From the NCBI RefSeq assembly GCF_045348435.1, contig NZ_CP157484.1, positions 2,728,001 to 2,792,000 on the forward strand: a stretch of DNA of 64,000 nucleotides, written 5' to 3'. The notes under the pieces were generated by a model. The model was given only the letters and a program-made list of their open reading frames with translations. It did no database searches and was not told where the DNA came from. The position numbers and the translations under genes are program-made. Positions 16,186 through 23,232 of this stretch are shown here, in pieces. The first letter of the stretch is position 1. Every line of letters begins with the position of its first letter. The stretch is from Alsobacter sp045348435. Its GTDB lineage: Bacteria > Pseudomonadota > Alphaproteobacteria > Rhizobiales > Beijerinckiaceae.

Positions 16186-16878
16186 TCAGAACCAGGCCAG
16201 GAGCCCCGCCAGCGGGTCCCGGCCGATCAGCAAAGCGTGGCCCTGGACCACGAACCACGCGTAAACCAGGAGCGCGGCCGCGGCCGGCGGCCCCAATTCG
16301 CCCCAGCGCGCGGCCGGGGCCCTGCCCCCCAGCAGCGCCGCGAAGGGCAGGATCGAGGTGCGGCCCGCAAGCGCGGTCCAGCGGGCCTCGCCGAGCCGCA
16401 GCCGCGACTTGCGGTCGAGCAGCGCGAAGCCGGCGGCCGAGAGCGCCGCCATCGCCCCGAAGGTGACGGCCGGGACCAGCCGCCCGTTCGGCGGAATGTG
16501 CGCGGCGGCCCAGAGCAGGAAGCCCCACAGCACGGGATGGCGCGTGACGCTGGCGATGGCCGGCGCCTTGCCGCCCGCCCGCAGGCTGATCGAGAGCGGG
16601 TTGGGGGCCGCCAGCCCCGCCAGGATCAGGACCAGCGAGATCGGCATCGCGACGAACGGGACCATCCACTGCCAGGCCGCCGGCTCCCATAGCACGACCG
16701 GCTCGGCGGCGAGCCCGGCCCGGACCACCCACGCCAGCAGCGCCAGCGACAGCACGGAGTAACCGGCCAGATAGGCGGGCCGCCCCACCCTGGCGATCAG
16801 CCAGGGCCGGACGCCCGGGGCCGATGGGACCAGATGGGCCAGCAGGAAGGCGCCGAGCGCCGCGAGGAACTGCGTCAT
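16186..16878 (-). CDS. nnrU: NnrU family membrane protein
   Basis: 230 residues, six to seven predicted membrane helices. The family signature VTRHPVLWGFLLWAAAHIPPNG is present (residues ~110-132), as is the N-terminal QFLAALGAFLLAHLVPSAPG. NnrU proteins occur beside denitrification genes and some are needed for nitrite/NO respiration; related isoprenoid-type methyltransferase-like folds (isorenieratene/ICMT-like) have been suggested, but no reaction is established. Start ATG at 16878. The site TTTGT-CGGGCG-TCAAA ends 35 bases upstream, and a divergent DUF1858 gene shares the promoter region. Confidence 0.87.
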   Translation of the reverse strand: MTQFLAALGAFLLAHLVPSAPGVRPWLIARVGRPAYLAGYSVLSLALLAWVVRAGLAAEPVVLWEPAAWQWMVPFVAMPISLVLILAGLAAPNPLSISLRAGGKAPAIASVTRHPVLWGFLLWAAAHIPPNGRLVPAVTFGAMAALSAAGFALLDRKSRLRLGEARWTALAGRTSILPFAALLGGRAPAARWGELGPPAAAALLVYAWFVVQGHALLIGRDPLAGLLAWF

Positions 16879-16912
16879 GGAAAGCTCTTCGCCCGCCTGC
16901 GGCGCGGGCGTC

Positions 16913-16928
16913 TTTGTCGGGCGTCAAA
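16913..16928. promoter_or_regulatory. CRP/FNR-type operator upstream of nnrU
   Basis: TTTGT-CGGGCG-TCAAA; right half-site differs by one base from the other copies. Closest to the start codon of all five (35 bases). Confidence 0.65.
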
Positions 16929-16972
16929 GTCCGCCGCCGGAGCGCCCGCCCCGGCCGGCCATTGGCGGGGTG

Positions 16973-16988
16973 CTTGTCGGGGAGCAAA
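16973..16988. promoter_or_regulatory. CRP/FNR-type operator upstream of the DUF1858 gene
   Basis: CTTGT-CGGGGA-GCAAA. Nearly identical over its core to the ccoG site, and 50 bases upstream of the DUF1858 ATG. It is separated from the nnrU site by 44 bases, so each divergent gene has its own site. Confidence 0.7.
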
Positions 16989-17037
16989 GACCCCCCTGCC
17001 CTGCCGGCTAGGATGGTGGTTCAGAAGGAGTTCCTCC

Positions 17038-17265
17038 ATGGACACGATCACTTCCGACATGCTGGTCGACGACGTCATGCGCCGATGGCCCGGCACGATC
17101 CGCGCCTTCCTGGACGCCAGGTTCCTGTGCGTGGGATGTCCGATCGGATGCTTCCACACGGTCGCGGACGCCTGCCGGGAACACCGGACGGACCTCGCCG
17201 CCTTCCTGGCCGCGCTGAACGCCGCCCTGGGCAAGGCGCCGGCCCTGGCGAACGCGCCCGCCTAG
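17038..17265 (+). CDS. DUF1858 small protein (ScdA/RIC N-terminal-like)
   Basis: 75 residues. ITSDMLVDDVMRRWPGTIRAFLDARFLCVGC matches the DUF1858 domain, the same fold as the N-terminal domain of ScdA/YtfE-type di-iron proteins that repair Fe-S clusters after NO damage. Three cysteines lie in LCVGCPIGCFHTVADAC, with a fourth at its end. AAGGAG precedes the ATG closely. It is controlled by its own palindrome and sits in the nitrite/NO cluster, so a role in NO sensing or protection is a reasonable inference. Convergent with the regulator gene; both stop codons lie in duplicated DNA. Confidence 0.8.
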   Translation: MDTITSDMLVDDVMRRWPGTIRAFLDARFLCVGCPIGCFHTVADACREHRTDLAAFLAALNAALGKAPALANAPA

Positions 17266-17295
17266 CGGGCGGACTCGACCGCCTAGCGGGCGGAC
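17258..17295. repeat. 17-bp direct repeat spanning two stop codons
   Basis: CCGCCTAGCGGGCGGAC occurs at 17258-17274 and again at 17279-17295. The first copy holds the TAG of the DUF1858 gene; the second holds the stop of the convergent regulator. Each copy is part of a GC-rich hairpin (GCCCGC-CTA-GCGGGC in the first), so the pair may act as a terminator region. Confidence 0.6.
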
Positions 17296-17990
17296 GCGCC
17301 CTTGCGCTCGGCGAGGCCGAACAGGCGGTGGGGATCCAGCACGACGATGCGCTGGCGCCCGCCCTCGACGAGGCCCTGGTCCTCCCAGGCGCTGAGGATG
17401 CGGCTGACGGTGTGCAGCGTGGTGCCCGTCATCTCGGCCACGTCCTGGCGCGTGATCGGGAAATCGATCTCGATCCCCCGCTCCAGCTTGCGGCCGGCCT
17501 GCTGGACGAGGCGCAGCAGCGCATGCGCGACCCGGCGCTCCACGTCCTCCGTCGACATCTCGACTACGCGCACATGCGCGTCGTTGAGCCGGGACCCGAC
17601 CGTCTGCAGGGCGCTGGCGGCGAGTGACGGACAGCGGGCGACGAGCCCGGGCCAGGCCGTCGATGGCCAGACCAGCATGACGCTGTCCACCACCGCCGTC
17701 GCGGTGGCCGGGTAGGTCGGCCGCCCCATCTGGACGGCGATGCCGAACATCTCGCCCGGCGCCACGTAGCGGATCACCACCTGCTGGCCCGCCGGGGTCA
17801 GCTTCACCACCTGCAGATTGCCGTGCAGCAGCACGAAGAAGGAGTCGGCCTCGCGATCCTGCTCGAACGCCGCGCCGCCCTTGGGCAGCCGCACCGAACG
17901 GGCCTGGGCCAGCACCTCGTCGAGCTGCTCCGGGCCGAGCCCGTCGAAGATCGGCATCCCGAGGACGATCGAGCGGTCAAGGGCGGCCAT
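17283..17990 (-). CDS. CRP/FNR-family regulator, probably NnrR/Dnr-like
   Basis: 235 residues: cyclic-nucleotide-binding-like beta barrel (FFVLLHGNLQVVKLTPAGQQ; YVAPGEMFGIAVQMGR), a long dimer helix, and a C-terminal winged helix (ITRQDVAEMTGTTLHTVSRILSAWEDQGLV). The recognition helix T-T-L-H-T-V-S-R retains the V-S-R core of this superfamily. No N-terminal Cys cluster, so it is not an oxygen-sensing Fe-S FNR; it fits heme- or NO-responding NnrR/Dnr branches. ATG at 17990 has GGAG upstream; the longer frame is non-coding-like. It lies amid five matching operators and is their likely reader. Its own start is 166 bases from the operator in front of pseudoazurin. Confidence 0.85.
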   Translation of the reverse strand: MAALDRSIVLGMPIFDGLGPEQLDEVLAQARSVRLPKGGAAFEQDREADSFFVLLHGNLQVVKLTPAGQQVVIRYVAPGEMFGIAVQMGRPTYPATATAVVDSVMLVWPSTAWPGLVARCPSLAASALQTVGSRLNDAHVRVVEMSTEDVERRVAHALLRLVQQAGRKLERGIEIDFPITRQDVAEMTGTTLHTVSRILSAWEDQGLVEGGRQRIVVLDPHRLFGLAERKGASAR

Positions 17991-18155
17991 CGGGGAGCTC
18001 CATCGGGTCGGGGGCGCATGCGGCCGGGCCGGCGCCGGCGGGCCGCCGCGACGGGGGTCTCGGACGCTCGATCTCGTCGGATGCGACCATCCTACGCCGC
18101 CGCCCGTCCCGCCATTCGGATGGCTACGGACCGGCGGGCGGCCATCGGCCTGCAG

Positions 18156-18171
18156 TTTGCGCTCCGACAAA
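18156..18171. promoter_or_regulatory. CRP/FNR-type operator upstream of pseudoazurin
   Basis: TTTGC-GCTCCG-ACAAA in the 255-base divergent region between the regulator gene and pseudoazurin, 74 bases before the pseudoazurin ATG. The core TTGCG-N4-GACAA is close to the NnrR box described in Rhodobacter (TTGCG-N4-CACAA). Confidence 0.7.
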
Positions 18172-18245
18172 CACGGAATTCCGGGCCGGGCCTATCACGG
18201 TTTCGGCCCCGCGGGGCCTCGAGCGCCCACTCACAGGAGATCACG

Positions 18246-18698
18246 ATGCGACACGCCGCCCTTCTCGGAACCGTCATGCTGGCCGCCCTGTGCGGCGCGG
18301 CGTCCGCCGCCGAGGTCGAAATCAAGATGCTCAACAAGGGCGCGGCGGGCGTCATGGTCTTCGAACCGGCCTTCGTGCGGGTGCAGCCCGGCGACAGCGT
18401 CAAGTTCGTCGCCACCGACAAGGGCCACAACGCGGAATCCATCGACGGCATGCTGCCCGAAGGCGCCGCCCCCATCGCGGGCAAGTTCGGCGAGGACGCC
18501 GCCGTGACCTTCGACAAGCCCGGCGTCTACGGCGTGCGCTGCAAGCCCCACTACGGGATGGGCATGGTGGCCATGGTGGTCGTCGGGACGCCGGCCAACA
18601 TCGACCAGGCCAAGGCGGTGTCTCACCCCGGCAAGGCGAAATCCACCTTCGCGGCCCTGTTCGACAAGCTCGCCTCGTCGAAGGCGGCGGCCGACTGA
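18246..18698 (+). CDS. Pseudoazurin
   Basis: 150-residue type 1 copper protein that carries electrons in the periplasm to NirK (and to nitrous oxide reductase where present). Signal peptide MRHAALLGTVMLAALCGAAS, then AEVEIKMLNKGAAG, the usual mature start. Copper ligands: His61 (DKGHNAE), Cys99, His102 and Met107 in CKPHYGMGM. Length is typical. GGAG precedes the ATG. With nirK and the regulator nearby, it is the most likely electron donor to nitrite reduction. nnrS follows 48 bases downstream and is probably co-transcribed. Confidence 0.95.
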   Translation: MRHAALLGTVMLAALCGAASAAEVEIKMLNKGAAGVMVFEPAFVRVQPGDSVKFVATDKGHNAESIDGMLPEGAAPIAGKFGEDAAVTFDKPGVYGVRCKPHYGMGMVAMVVVGTPANIDQAKAVSHPGKAKSTFAALFDKLASSKAAAD

Positions 18699-18746
18699 CC
18701 TTTCGGCGGGTCGCCGTCGCGGCCCCCTTGCGCCTGGAGAACGCCC

Positions 18747-19928
18747 ATGTCCCCCATCCCCCGCCTGCGCGACGACAAGGGCCCGGACATCCTGTCCTAC
18801 GGGTTCCGGCCCTTCTTCCTGCTCGGCTCCCTCTTCGCCGGAGCGGCGATCCTGGCCTGGCTGCCGGCCTATTTCGGCGAGATCGCGATCCCGACCGCCT
18901 TCGCGCCGCGCGACTGGCATGCACATGAGATGATCTACGGCTTCCTGCCGGCCGTGGTGACGGGCTTCCTGCTGACCGCGATCCCGAACTGGACCGGACG
19001 GCTGCCCCTCCAGGGCCGCGCCCTCCTGGTGCTGGTCGTGGTCTGGCTCGCCGGCCGCGTCGCGGTGTCGACCTCGGCCTGGACGTCCTGGCAGGTCGCG
19101 GCCGCGGCCGACCTCGCTTTCCTGGCGCTGGTGGCCGCCGCCGCGACCCGCGAGGTGATCGCCGGAAAGAACTGGCGCAACCTGCGCGTCATCGTCATCG
19201 TCGGCCTGCTCTTCATAGGGAACGCCGTGTTCCACGCCGAGGCGCATTGGCGCGGCGCCGCCGATGTCGGCGTGCGGCTGGGGATCGCCGCGGCCGTGCT
19301 CCTGCTGACGCTGGTCGGCGGGCGGGTCGTCCCGAGCTTCACGCGCAACTGGCTCGCGCGGGAGAATCCGGGCCGGCTGCCGGCCCCGTTCGGCCGGCTC
19401 GACGTCGCCGCCATCGTGGCGTCCGCGCTGGCGCTGGCGGCCTGGGTCGCGGCGCCCGAGACTCTCGCCACGGGCGGGGCGATGCTGTGCGCCGGAGCGC
19501 TGCAGGCCGTGCGGCTGGCGCGCTGGGCTGGCGAGCGGACCTGGCGCGACCGCCTCGTCCTCGTCCTGCACGTCGCCTACGCCTTCGTGCCGATCGGCTT
19601 CGTCCTCGGCGCGCTCGCCGCCTTCGGCGTCGGTCCGGCCTCGGCGGGGATCCACGCCTGGACCGTCGGGGCGGTCGGCCTGATGACGCTGGCCATCATG
19701 TCGCGCGCCAGCCTCGGGCATACCGGACGGGCGCTGGTCGCCAGCCTCCCTGTGCAGACCGCCTACGGCCTGCTCGGCGCCGCGGCCCTCGCCCGCATCT
19801 GCGCGGCGATCCATCCGGCGGCGGCCTTCGGCCTGCTGCACGCGGCCGCACTGGCCTGGGCCGCCGGCTTCCTGGTCTTCGCGCTCAGCTATTGGCGGGT
19901 GTTCACCGGGCCGCGGCTCAGGCCCTAA
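18747..19928 (+). CDS. nnrS: NnrS family heme/copper membrane protein
   Basis: 393 residues, about 12 predicted membrane helices. The N terminus SYGFRPFFLLGSLFAGAAIL and the motif RDWHAHEMIYGFLPAVVTGF (His-containing), followed by TAIPNWTGR, are family signatures; later SRASLGHTGR also matches. NnrS lowers nitrosative stress in bacteria making NO, by an unknown mechanism. It is co-directional with pseudoazurin and under the same probable promoter. No NO reductase genes are visible, so NnrS may be one of the main NO defences in this region. Confidence 0.92.
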   Translation: MSPIPRLRDDKGPDILSYGFRPFFLLGSLFAGAAILAWLPAYFGEIAIPTAFAPRDWHAHEMIYGFLPAVVTGFLLTAIPNWTGRLPLQGRALLVLVVVWLAGRVAVSTSAWTSWQVAAAADLAFLALVAAAATREVIAGKNWRNLRVIVIVGLLFIGNAVFHAEAHWRGAADVGVRLGIAAAVLLLTLVGGRVVPSFTRNWLARENPGRLPAPFGRLDVAAIVASALALAAWVAAPETLATGGAMLCAGALQAVRLARWAGERTWRDRLVLVLHVAYAFVPIGFVLGALAAFGVGPASAGIHAWTVGAVGLMTLAIMSRASLGHTGRALVASLPVQTAYGLLGAAALARICAAIHPAAAFGLLHAAALAWAAGFLVFALSYWRVFTGPRLRP

Positions 19929-19943
19929 GGCCGCGGCGGGGCG

Positions 19944-20174
19944 TCAGGCCTGCGCCGTGCGCCCGGCGCAGGCGCCGCAGGTCGCGCAGTCCATCGCCAC
20001 CGCGAACTGGGCCATCCTGGGCCGATCGTCGAGCGCCGCCATCACCCCGTCGCGCTCGGCGTCCGACATCCGGCTCCATCCGGCGATCTCCGGCCGCGAC
20101 CGGCCGCATCCGACGCAGTAGCCCGTGGCGGGATCGATGCTGCAGACCTTGATGCAGGGGGAAACAATGGACAT
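19944..20174 (-). CDS. DUF1289 cysteine-rich protein
   Basis: 76 residues. SIVSPCIKVCSIDPATGYCVGCGRS is the DUF1289 signature with four metal-ligand-like cysteines, followed by GWSRMSDAERD. Unusually the C terminus adds a further CATCGACAG cluster of three cysteines, so it could bind a second metal. Start ATG at 20174 with GAGG upstream, excluding a longer in-frame version. The family's function is unknown; it converges on nnrS with 15 bases between. Confidence 0.8.
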   Translation of the reverse strand: MSIVSPCIKVCSIDPATGYCVGCGRSRPEIAGWSRMSDAERDGVMAALDDRPRMAQFAVAMDCATCGACAGRTAQA

Positions 20175-20282
20175 GACGCACCTCGGGGATGACCGCCCTC
20201 CAGTGTGCATCCGCCAGCGCGCGCCGCCAGTCCGGAGCTTGCCTTACCGGGTTCTACCTAGCGCGGCCTCTGGCGGCGGGCT

Positions 20283-20543
20283 TCAGCGCAGCTCGTAGCA
20301 GTTCGTCCTGACCCGCTCGACCATCCGGGATCCGCGGGTCGTGTCGTACAGGATGGAGCACTGGATCAGGTAGTTGCGGGCGTCGTGCCGCAGCAGCATG
20401 AAGGTCGTGCCCTGCCCGGTGTAGCCCGCCACCTTCCAGCCATCCTCCAGAAGACGTTCGATCGTCAGCGACGGATCCTGCCCCGCCGCCGGGGCCGCCG
20501 CCGCAACGGCGATCGCGAACGCCGCCGTCCCCCATCTGGTCAT
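20283..20543 (-). CDS. Small secreted hypothetical protein
   Basis: 86 residues: signal peptide TRWGTAAFAIAVAAAAPAAG, then a short beta-rich domain (GWKVAGYTGQGTTFMLLRH; YLIQCSILYDTTRGS) ending in NCYELR; two cysteines could pair. AGGAGAGG stands directly before the ATG at 20543, so the longer frame extending upstream is rejected. Probably periplasmic; function unknown. Confidence 0.65.
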   Translation of the reverse strand: MTRWGTAAFAIAVAAAAPAAGQDPSLTIERLLEDGWKVAGYTGQGTTFMLLRHDARNYLIQCSILYDTTRGSRMVERVRTNCYELR

Positions 20544-20731
20544 GCCTGCCTCTCCTGTGAACCGGACCGCCCCCGCTCTCCGGGATGGCCCAGCGCGGCG
20601 ATTCGTTCCACGCCGGGCTGCGGGCGAGACGCATTCGGCCGATCGCGCGGCGACAGCGGGTGATGAAGTTGGGCCAAGCTCTTGACCTTGCTCATGCGCG
20701 CCTTGCGCCCCCGGCGCGGGTGCGCGATCCT

Positions 20732-20756
20732 GGAACCGGACCTTGGGCTGAACGTT
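20732..20756 (+). promoter_or_regulatory. EcfG-type general stress promoter
   Basis: GGAAC (20732-20736), a 16-base spacer, then CGTT (20753-20756): an exact match to the alphaproteobacterial EcfG consensus GGAAC-N16/17-CGTT. It lies about 100 bases upstream of the DUF3597 gene and is the only exact match I found. The rest of the 311-base gap 20544-20854 shows no gene. Confidence 0.65.
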
Positions 20757-20854
20757 GCAGCACCAAGGAGCTCGCCCGGCCTGATCGCCCGCGAGCGAGC
20801 CGTCCCCGCCGCGAATCCATGCAGCGGGGCTCAATTTGGATCGAGGAGGAAGCC

Positions 20855-21271
20855 ATGAGCGTGTTCGGGAACATCATGTCCAAGATTTTCGGCGGCGCGG
20901 CCCACGCGCAGACGCCGGCCGCCGCCGGGACCGCAGCGACGGCCCCCGCCGCGCCCGCGTCCACCGCCGCCGCGCCGGCTGCCGGGTCCGCCGCGGCTGC
21001 GCCGTCGGGCGCCCCCGTGGACGTCGCCGCCATCCTGAACGATCACGTGGCCAAATCGGGGCAGCAGCTCGACTGGCGAAACTCGATCGTCGACCTCATG
21101 AAGGCGCTCGGACTGGACAGCAGCCTCTCCGCCCGCAAGGAGCTCGCGCAGGAGCTGCACTACAGCGGCGACATGAACGATTCCGCCGGCATGAACATCT
21201 GGCTGCACAAGCAGGTCATGACCAAGCTGGCGCAGAATGGCGGCAAGGTGCCCGACGACCTGAAGGGCTGA
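20855..21271 (+). CDS. DUF3597 domain protein
   Basis: 138 residues: short N-terminal MSVFGNIMSKIFGGAA, an Ala/Pro-rich linker (~residues 20-55), then the DUF3597 domain (VDVAAILNDHVAKSGQQLDW; SIVDLMKALGLDSSLSARKE; DMNDSAGMNIWLHKQVM). The fold resembles small stress-associated domains of unknown function; no signal peptide is evident. GAGGAGGA is immediately upstream of the ATG. An EcfG-type promoter precedes it, suggesting general-stress control. The DUF2270 gene follows 52 bases downstream on the same strand. Confidence 0.85.
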   Translation: MSVFGNIMSKIFGGAAHAQTPAAAGTAATAPAAPASTAAAPAAGSAAAAPSGAPVDVAAILNDHVAKSGQQLDWRNSIVDLMKALGLDSSLSARKELAQELHYSGDMNDSAGMNIWLHKQVMTKLAQNGGKVPDDLKG

Positions 21272-21323
21272 GCCCGACCGGTTCGCTGCGCGGCGGGGGC
21301 ATGCGGATGCGGAGGACCGCATC

Positions 21324-22016
21324 ATGGACGAGAGCGTTTCCTCCGGCCCGATCCGGCCCCCGCTCCCCAGCTCCGGCACGGAGTTCGTCAACACGCTGGC
21401 GCACTACCACCGGGCCGAGATCGCCCGGATGGCGGGCTGGCGGGACCGGATCGACCGCACGACGAACTGGGCCATCACGGTGGTGGCGGCGATGCTCTCC
21501 GTGTCGCTGTCCACGCCCACGGCGCATCATGGCGTGCTGCTCTTCGCCATGCTGCTCATTTGGCTTCTGCTCTGGATCGAGGCGCGGCGCTACCGCTTCT
21601 TCGACGTCTATCGCGCCCGGGTGCGGCGCATGGAGCGGCACTATTTCGCGGCGTTCTTCGATCCGAGGCCCGACGACGATCCGAATTGGGCGCGCGTCCT
21701 GGGCGAGGACCTGAGGACGCCGCGCTTCCTCATCGGGCGGCGGGCGGCCATGTCCCGCCGCTTGCGCCGCAACTACCTGTGGATGTTCCTCATCCTGCTC
21801 CTCGCCTGGGTGCTGAAGATCACCTCCACCAAGCTCCAGGACGCGGACCGAACGGACGTGCTCCAGTCGCTGGACGCGGTCGTGCGCAACGCCTCGCTGG
21901 GCCCGCTGCCCGGCTGGCTGGTGATCGCGCTCGTGGTCCTGTTCTATTGCTGGCTGGCGTGGTCGGCCCTGTCGTCTCCGTCCACCCGGGACGAGGACGG
22001 GACGGTGCATGTGTGA
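21324..22016 (+). CDS. DUF2270 integral membrane protein
   Basis: 230 residues. LAHYHRAEIARMAGWRDRID is followed by four predicted helices: TNWAITVVAAMLSVSL, VLLFAMLLIWLLLWIEA, YLWMFLILLLAWVLKIT and WLVIALVVLFYCWLAW. RRYRFFDVYRARVRRMERHY and NWARVLGEDLRTPRF between helices 2 and 3 are DUF2270 signatures. Function unknown. GGAGG precedes the ATG; probably co-transcribed with the DUF3597 gene from the EcfG-type promoter. Confidence 0.8.
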   Translation: MDESVSSGPIRPPLPSSGTEFVNTLAHYHRAEIARMAGWRDRIDRTTNWAITVVAAMLSVSLSTPTAHHGVLLFAMLLIWLLLWIEARRYRFFDVYRARVRRMERHYFAAFFDPRPDDDPNWARVLGEDLRTPRFLIGRRAAMSRRLRRNYLWMFLILLLAWVLKITSTKLQDADRTDVLQSLDAVVRNASLGPLPGWLVIALVVLFYCWLAWSALSSPSTRDEDGTVHV

Positions 22017-22019
22017 GCC

Positions 22020-22301
22020 TCAGGACGGCGCGTCCGCCCGCAGGGCGGGCCGCGCGACGGTCCGGGGCTTCAGATGCGCGAAGCTCCAATGCCGGGCGGC
22101 CTCGTCCATGCAGCCCGACATGCGGATGAACGAGCCCCACGCCAATGCGCCGCCCTCGCGCCCCAGGAAGATCGCCCACGCCCGCTCCGACGCCGGCTCG
22201 CCTTCGAGGCGGCGCTCGAGATCGCGCGCGAAGGCCACGAGCTCGGGGCTGGGCGCGCCCCGCTCGTCCGGATCGTCGGCGCTCTCGCACCCCTCGCACA
22301 T
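22020..22301 (-). CDS. Hypothetical protein, 93 residues
   Basis: MCEGCESADDPDERG at the start (Cys pair), then a helical region (ELVAFARDLERRLEGEPASE) and ALAWGSFIRMSGCMDEAARHW. GAGGAGA stands 11 bases before the ATG. No recognised domain; soluble. Convergent with the DUF2270 gene, stops separated by three bases, and divergent from exonuclease III. Confidence 0.6.
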   Translation of the reverse strand: MCEGCESADDPDERGAPSPELVAFARDLERRLEGEPASERAWAIFLGREGGALAWGSFIRMSGCMDEAARHWSFAHLKPRTVARPALRADAPS

Positions 22302-22425
22302 GGCTGGCGTCTCCTCGCCCGGACAGGGTCGACGCTGGCGGGCCTGCCGTCAACCGCCCCGCCCCGCCCCGCGAGCCCGCCGTCAGGCCGGGATCCCCTC
22401 GCCTCCATGGCGCGTTCGACCCCGC

Positions 22426-23202
22426 ATGAGGATCGCGACCTTCAACGTCAACGGCGTCAACGGCCGGCTTCCCGTGCTCCTGCGCTGGCTCGCCGAAACG
22501 CAGCCGGACGTGGCCTGCCTGCAGGAGCTCAAGGCGCCGCAGGAGAAATTCCCCGCGCGCGCCCTGCGGGACGCCGGCTACGGCGCAATCTGGCATGGCC
22601 AGAAGAGCTGGAACGGCGTCGCCATCCTGGCGCGCGGCGAGGACCCGATCGAGACGCGCCGCGGCCTCGCCGGGCAGGACGAGGACGGCCAGAGCCGCTA
22701 CATCGAGGCCGCGATCTCCGGCCTCGTGGTCGGCTGCCTCTACCTCCCCAACGGCAATCCGGCGCCGGGGCCCAAATTCGACTACAAGCTGCGCTGGTTT
22801 CAAAGCCTGACGGCGCACGCGGCCGGAATGCTGGAGCTCGGCGTCCCCGCCGTCTTGGCGGGCGACTTCAACGTCATGCCGACCGAGCTCGACGTCTACA
22901 GGCCCGAGCGATGGACCAGGGACGCCCTCTTCCGACCGGAGGTGCGCGCCGCGTTCCACCAGCTCGTCGGCCAGGGCTGGACCGACGCCTTGCGCGCCCT
23001 GCATCCCGACGAGCGGATCTACACCTTCTGGGACTATTTCCGGAACGCCTATGGCCGCGACGCCGGCCTGCGGATCGACCACCTGCTGCTCAGCCCGGCG
23101 CTGAAGCCGGCGCTGGCCGCCGCGGGCGTGAACCGGGACGTGCGCGGGTGGGAGAAGGCCAGCGACCACGCTCCCACCTGGATCGACCTGCGCAGGCCTT
23201 GA
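22426..23202 (+). CDS. xth: Exodeoxyribonuclease III
   Basis: 258-residue AP endonuclease/3'-5' exonuclease for base excision repair. All catalytic motifs are present: IATFNVNGVNGRLP, CLQELKAP (metal-binding Glu), GDFNVMPTELDVY (Asp and Asn), IDHLLLSP and KASDHAPTWID (catalytic His). ATG at 22426; there is no strong ribosome-binding site, and the longer upstream frame lacks similarity. Confidence 0.93.
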   Translation: MRIATFNVNGVNGRLPVLLRWLAETQPDVACLQELKAPQEKFPARALRDAGYGAIWHGQKSWNGVAILARGEDPIETRRGLAGQDEDGQSRYIEAAISGLVVGCLYLPNGNPAPGPKFDYKLRWFQSLTAHAAGMLELGVPAVLAGDFNVMPTELDVYRPERWTRDALFRPEVRAAFHQLVGQGWTDALRALHPDERIYTFWDYFRNAYGRDAGLRIDHLLLSPALKPALAAAGVNRDVRGWEKASDHAPTWIDLRRP

Positions 23203-23232
23203 GCCCGTCGCGGCCGCTCGTCCGCGGCGGCC

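Noticed and set aside
17991..18170. N-terminal extension of the CRP/FNR regulator (60 residues)
   Set aside because: Pro/Arg-rich with no family similarity; the ATG at 17990 has a ribosome-binding site and the expected N terminus.
18231..19841. 536-residue open frame on the minus strand
   Set aside because: Antisense to pseudoazurin and nnrS; low-complexity Arg/Gly/Glu composition.
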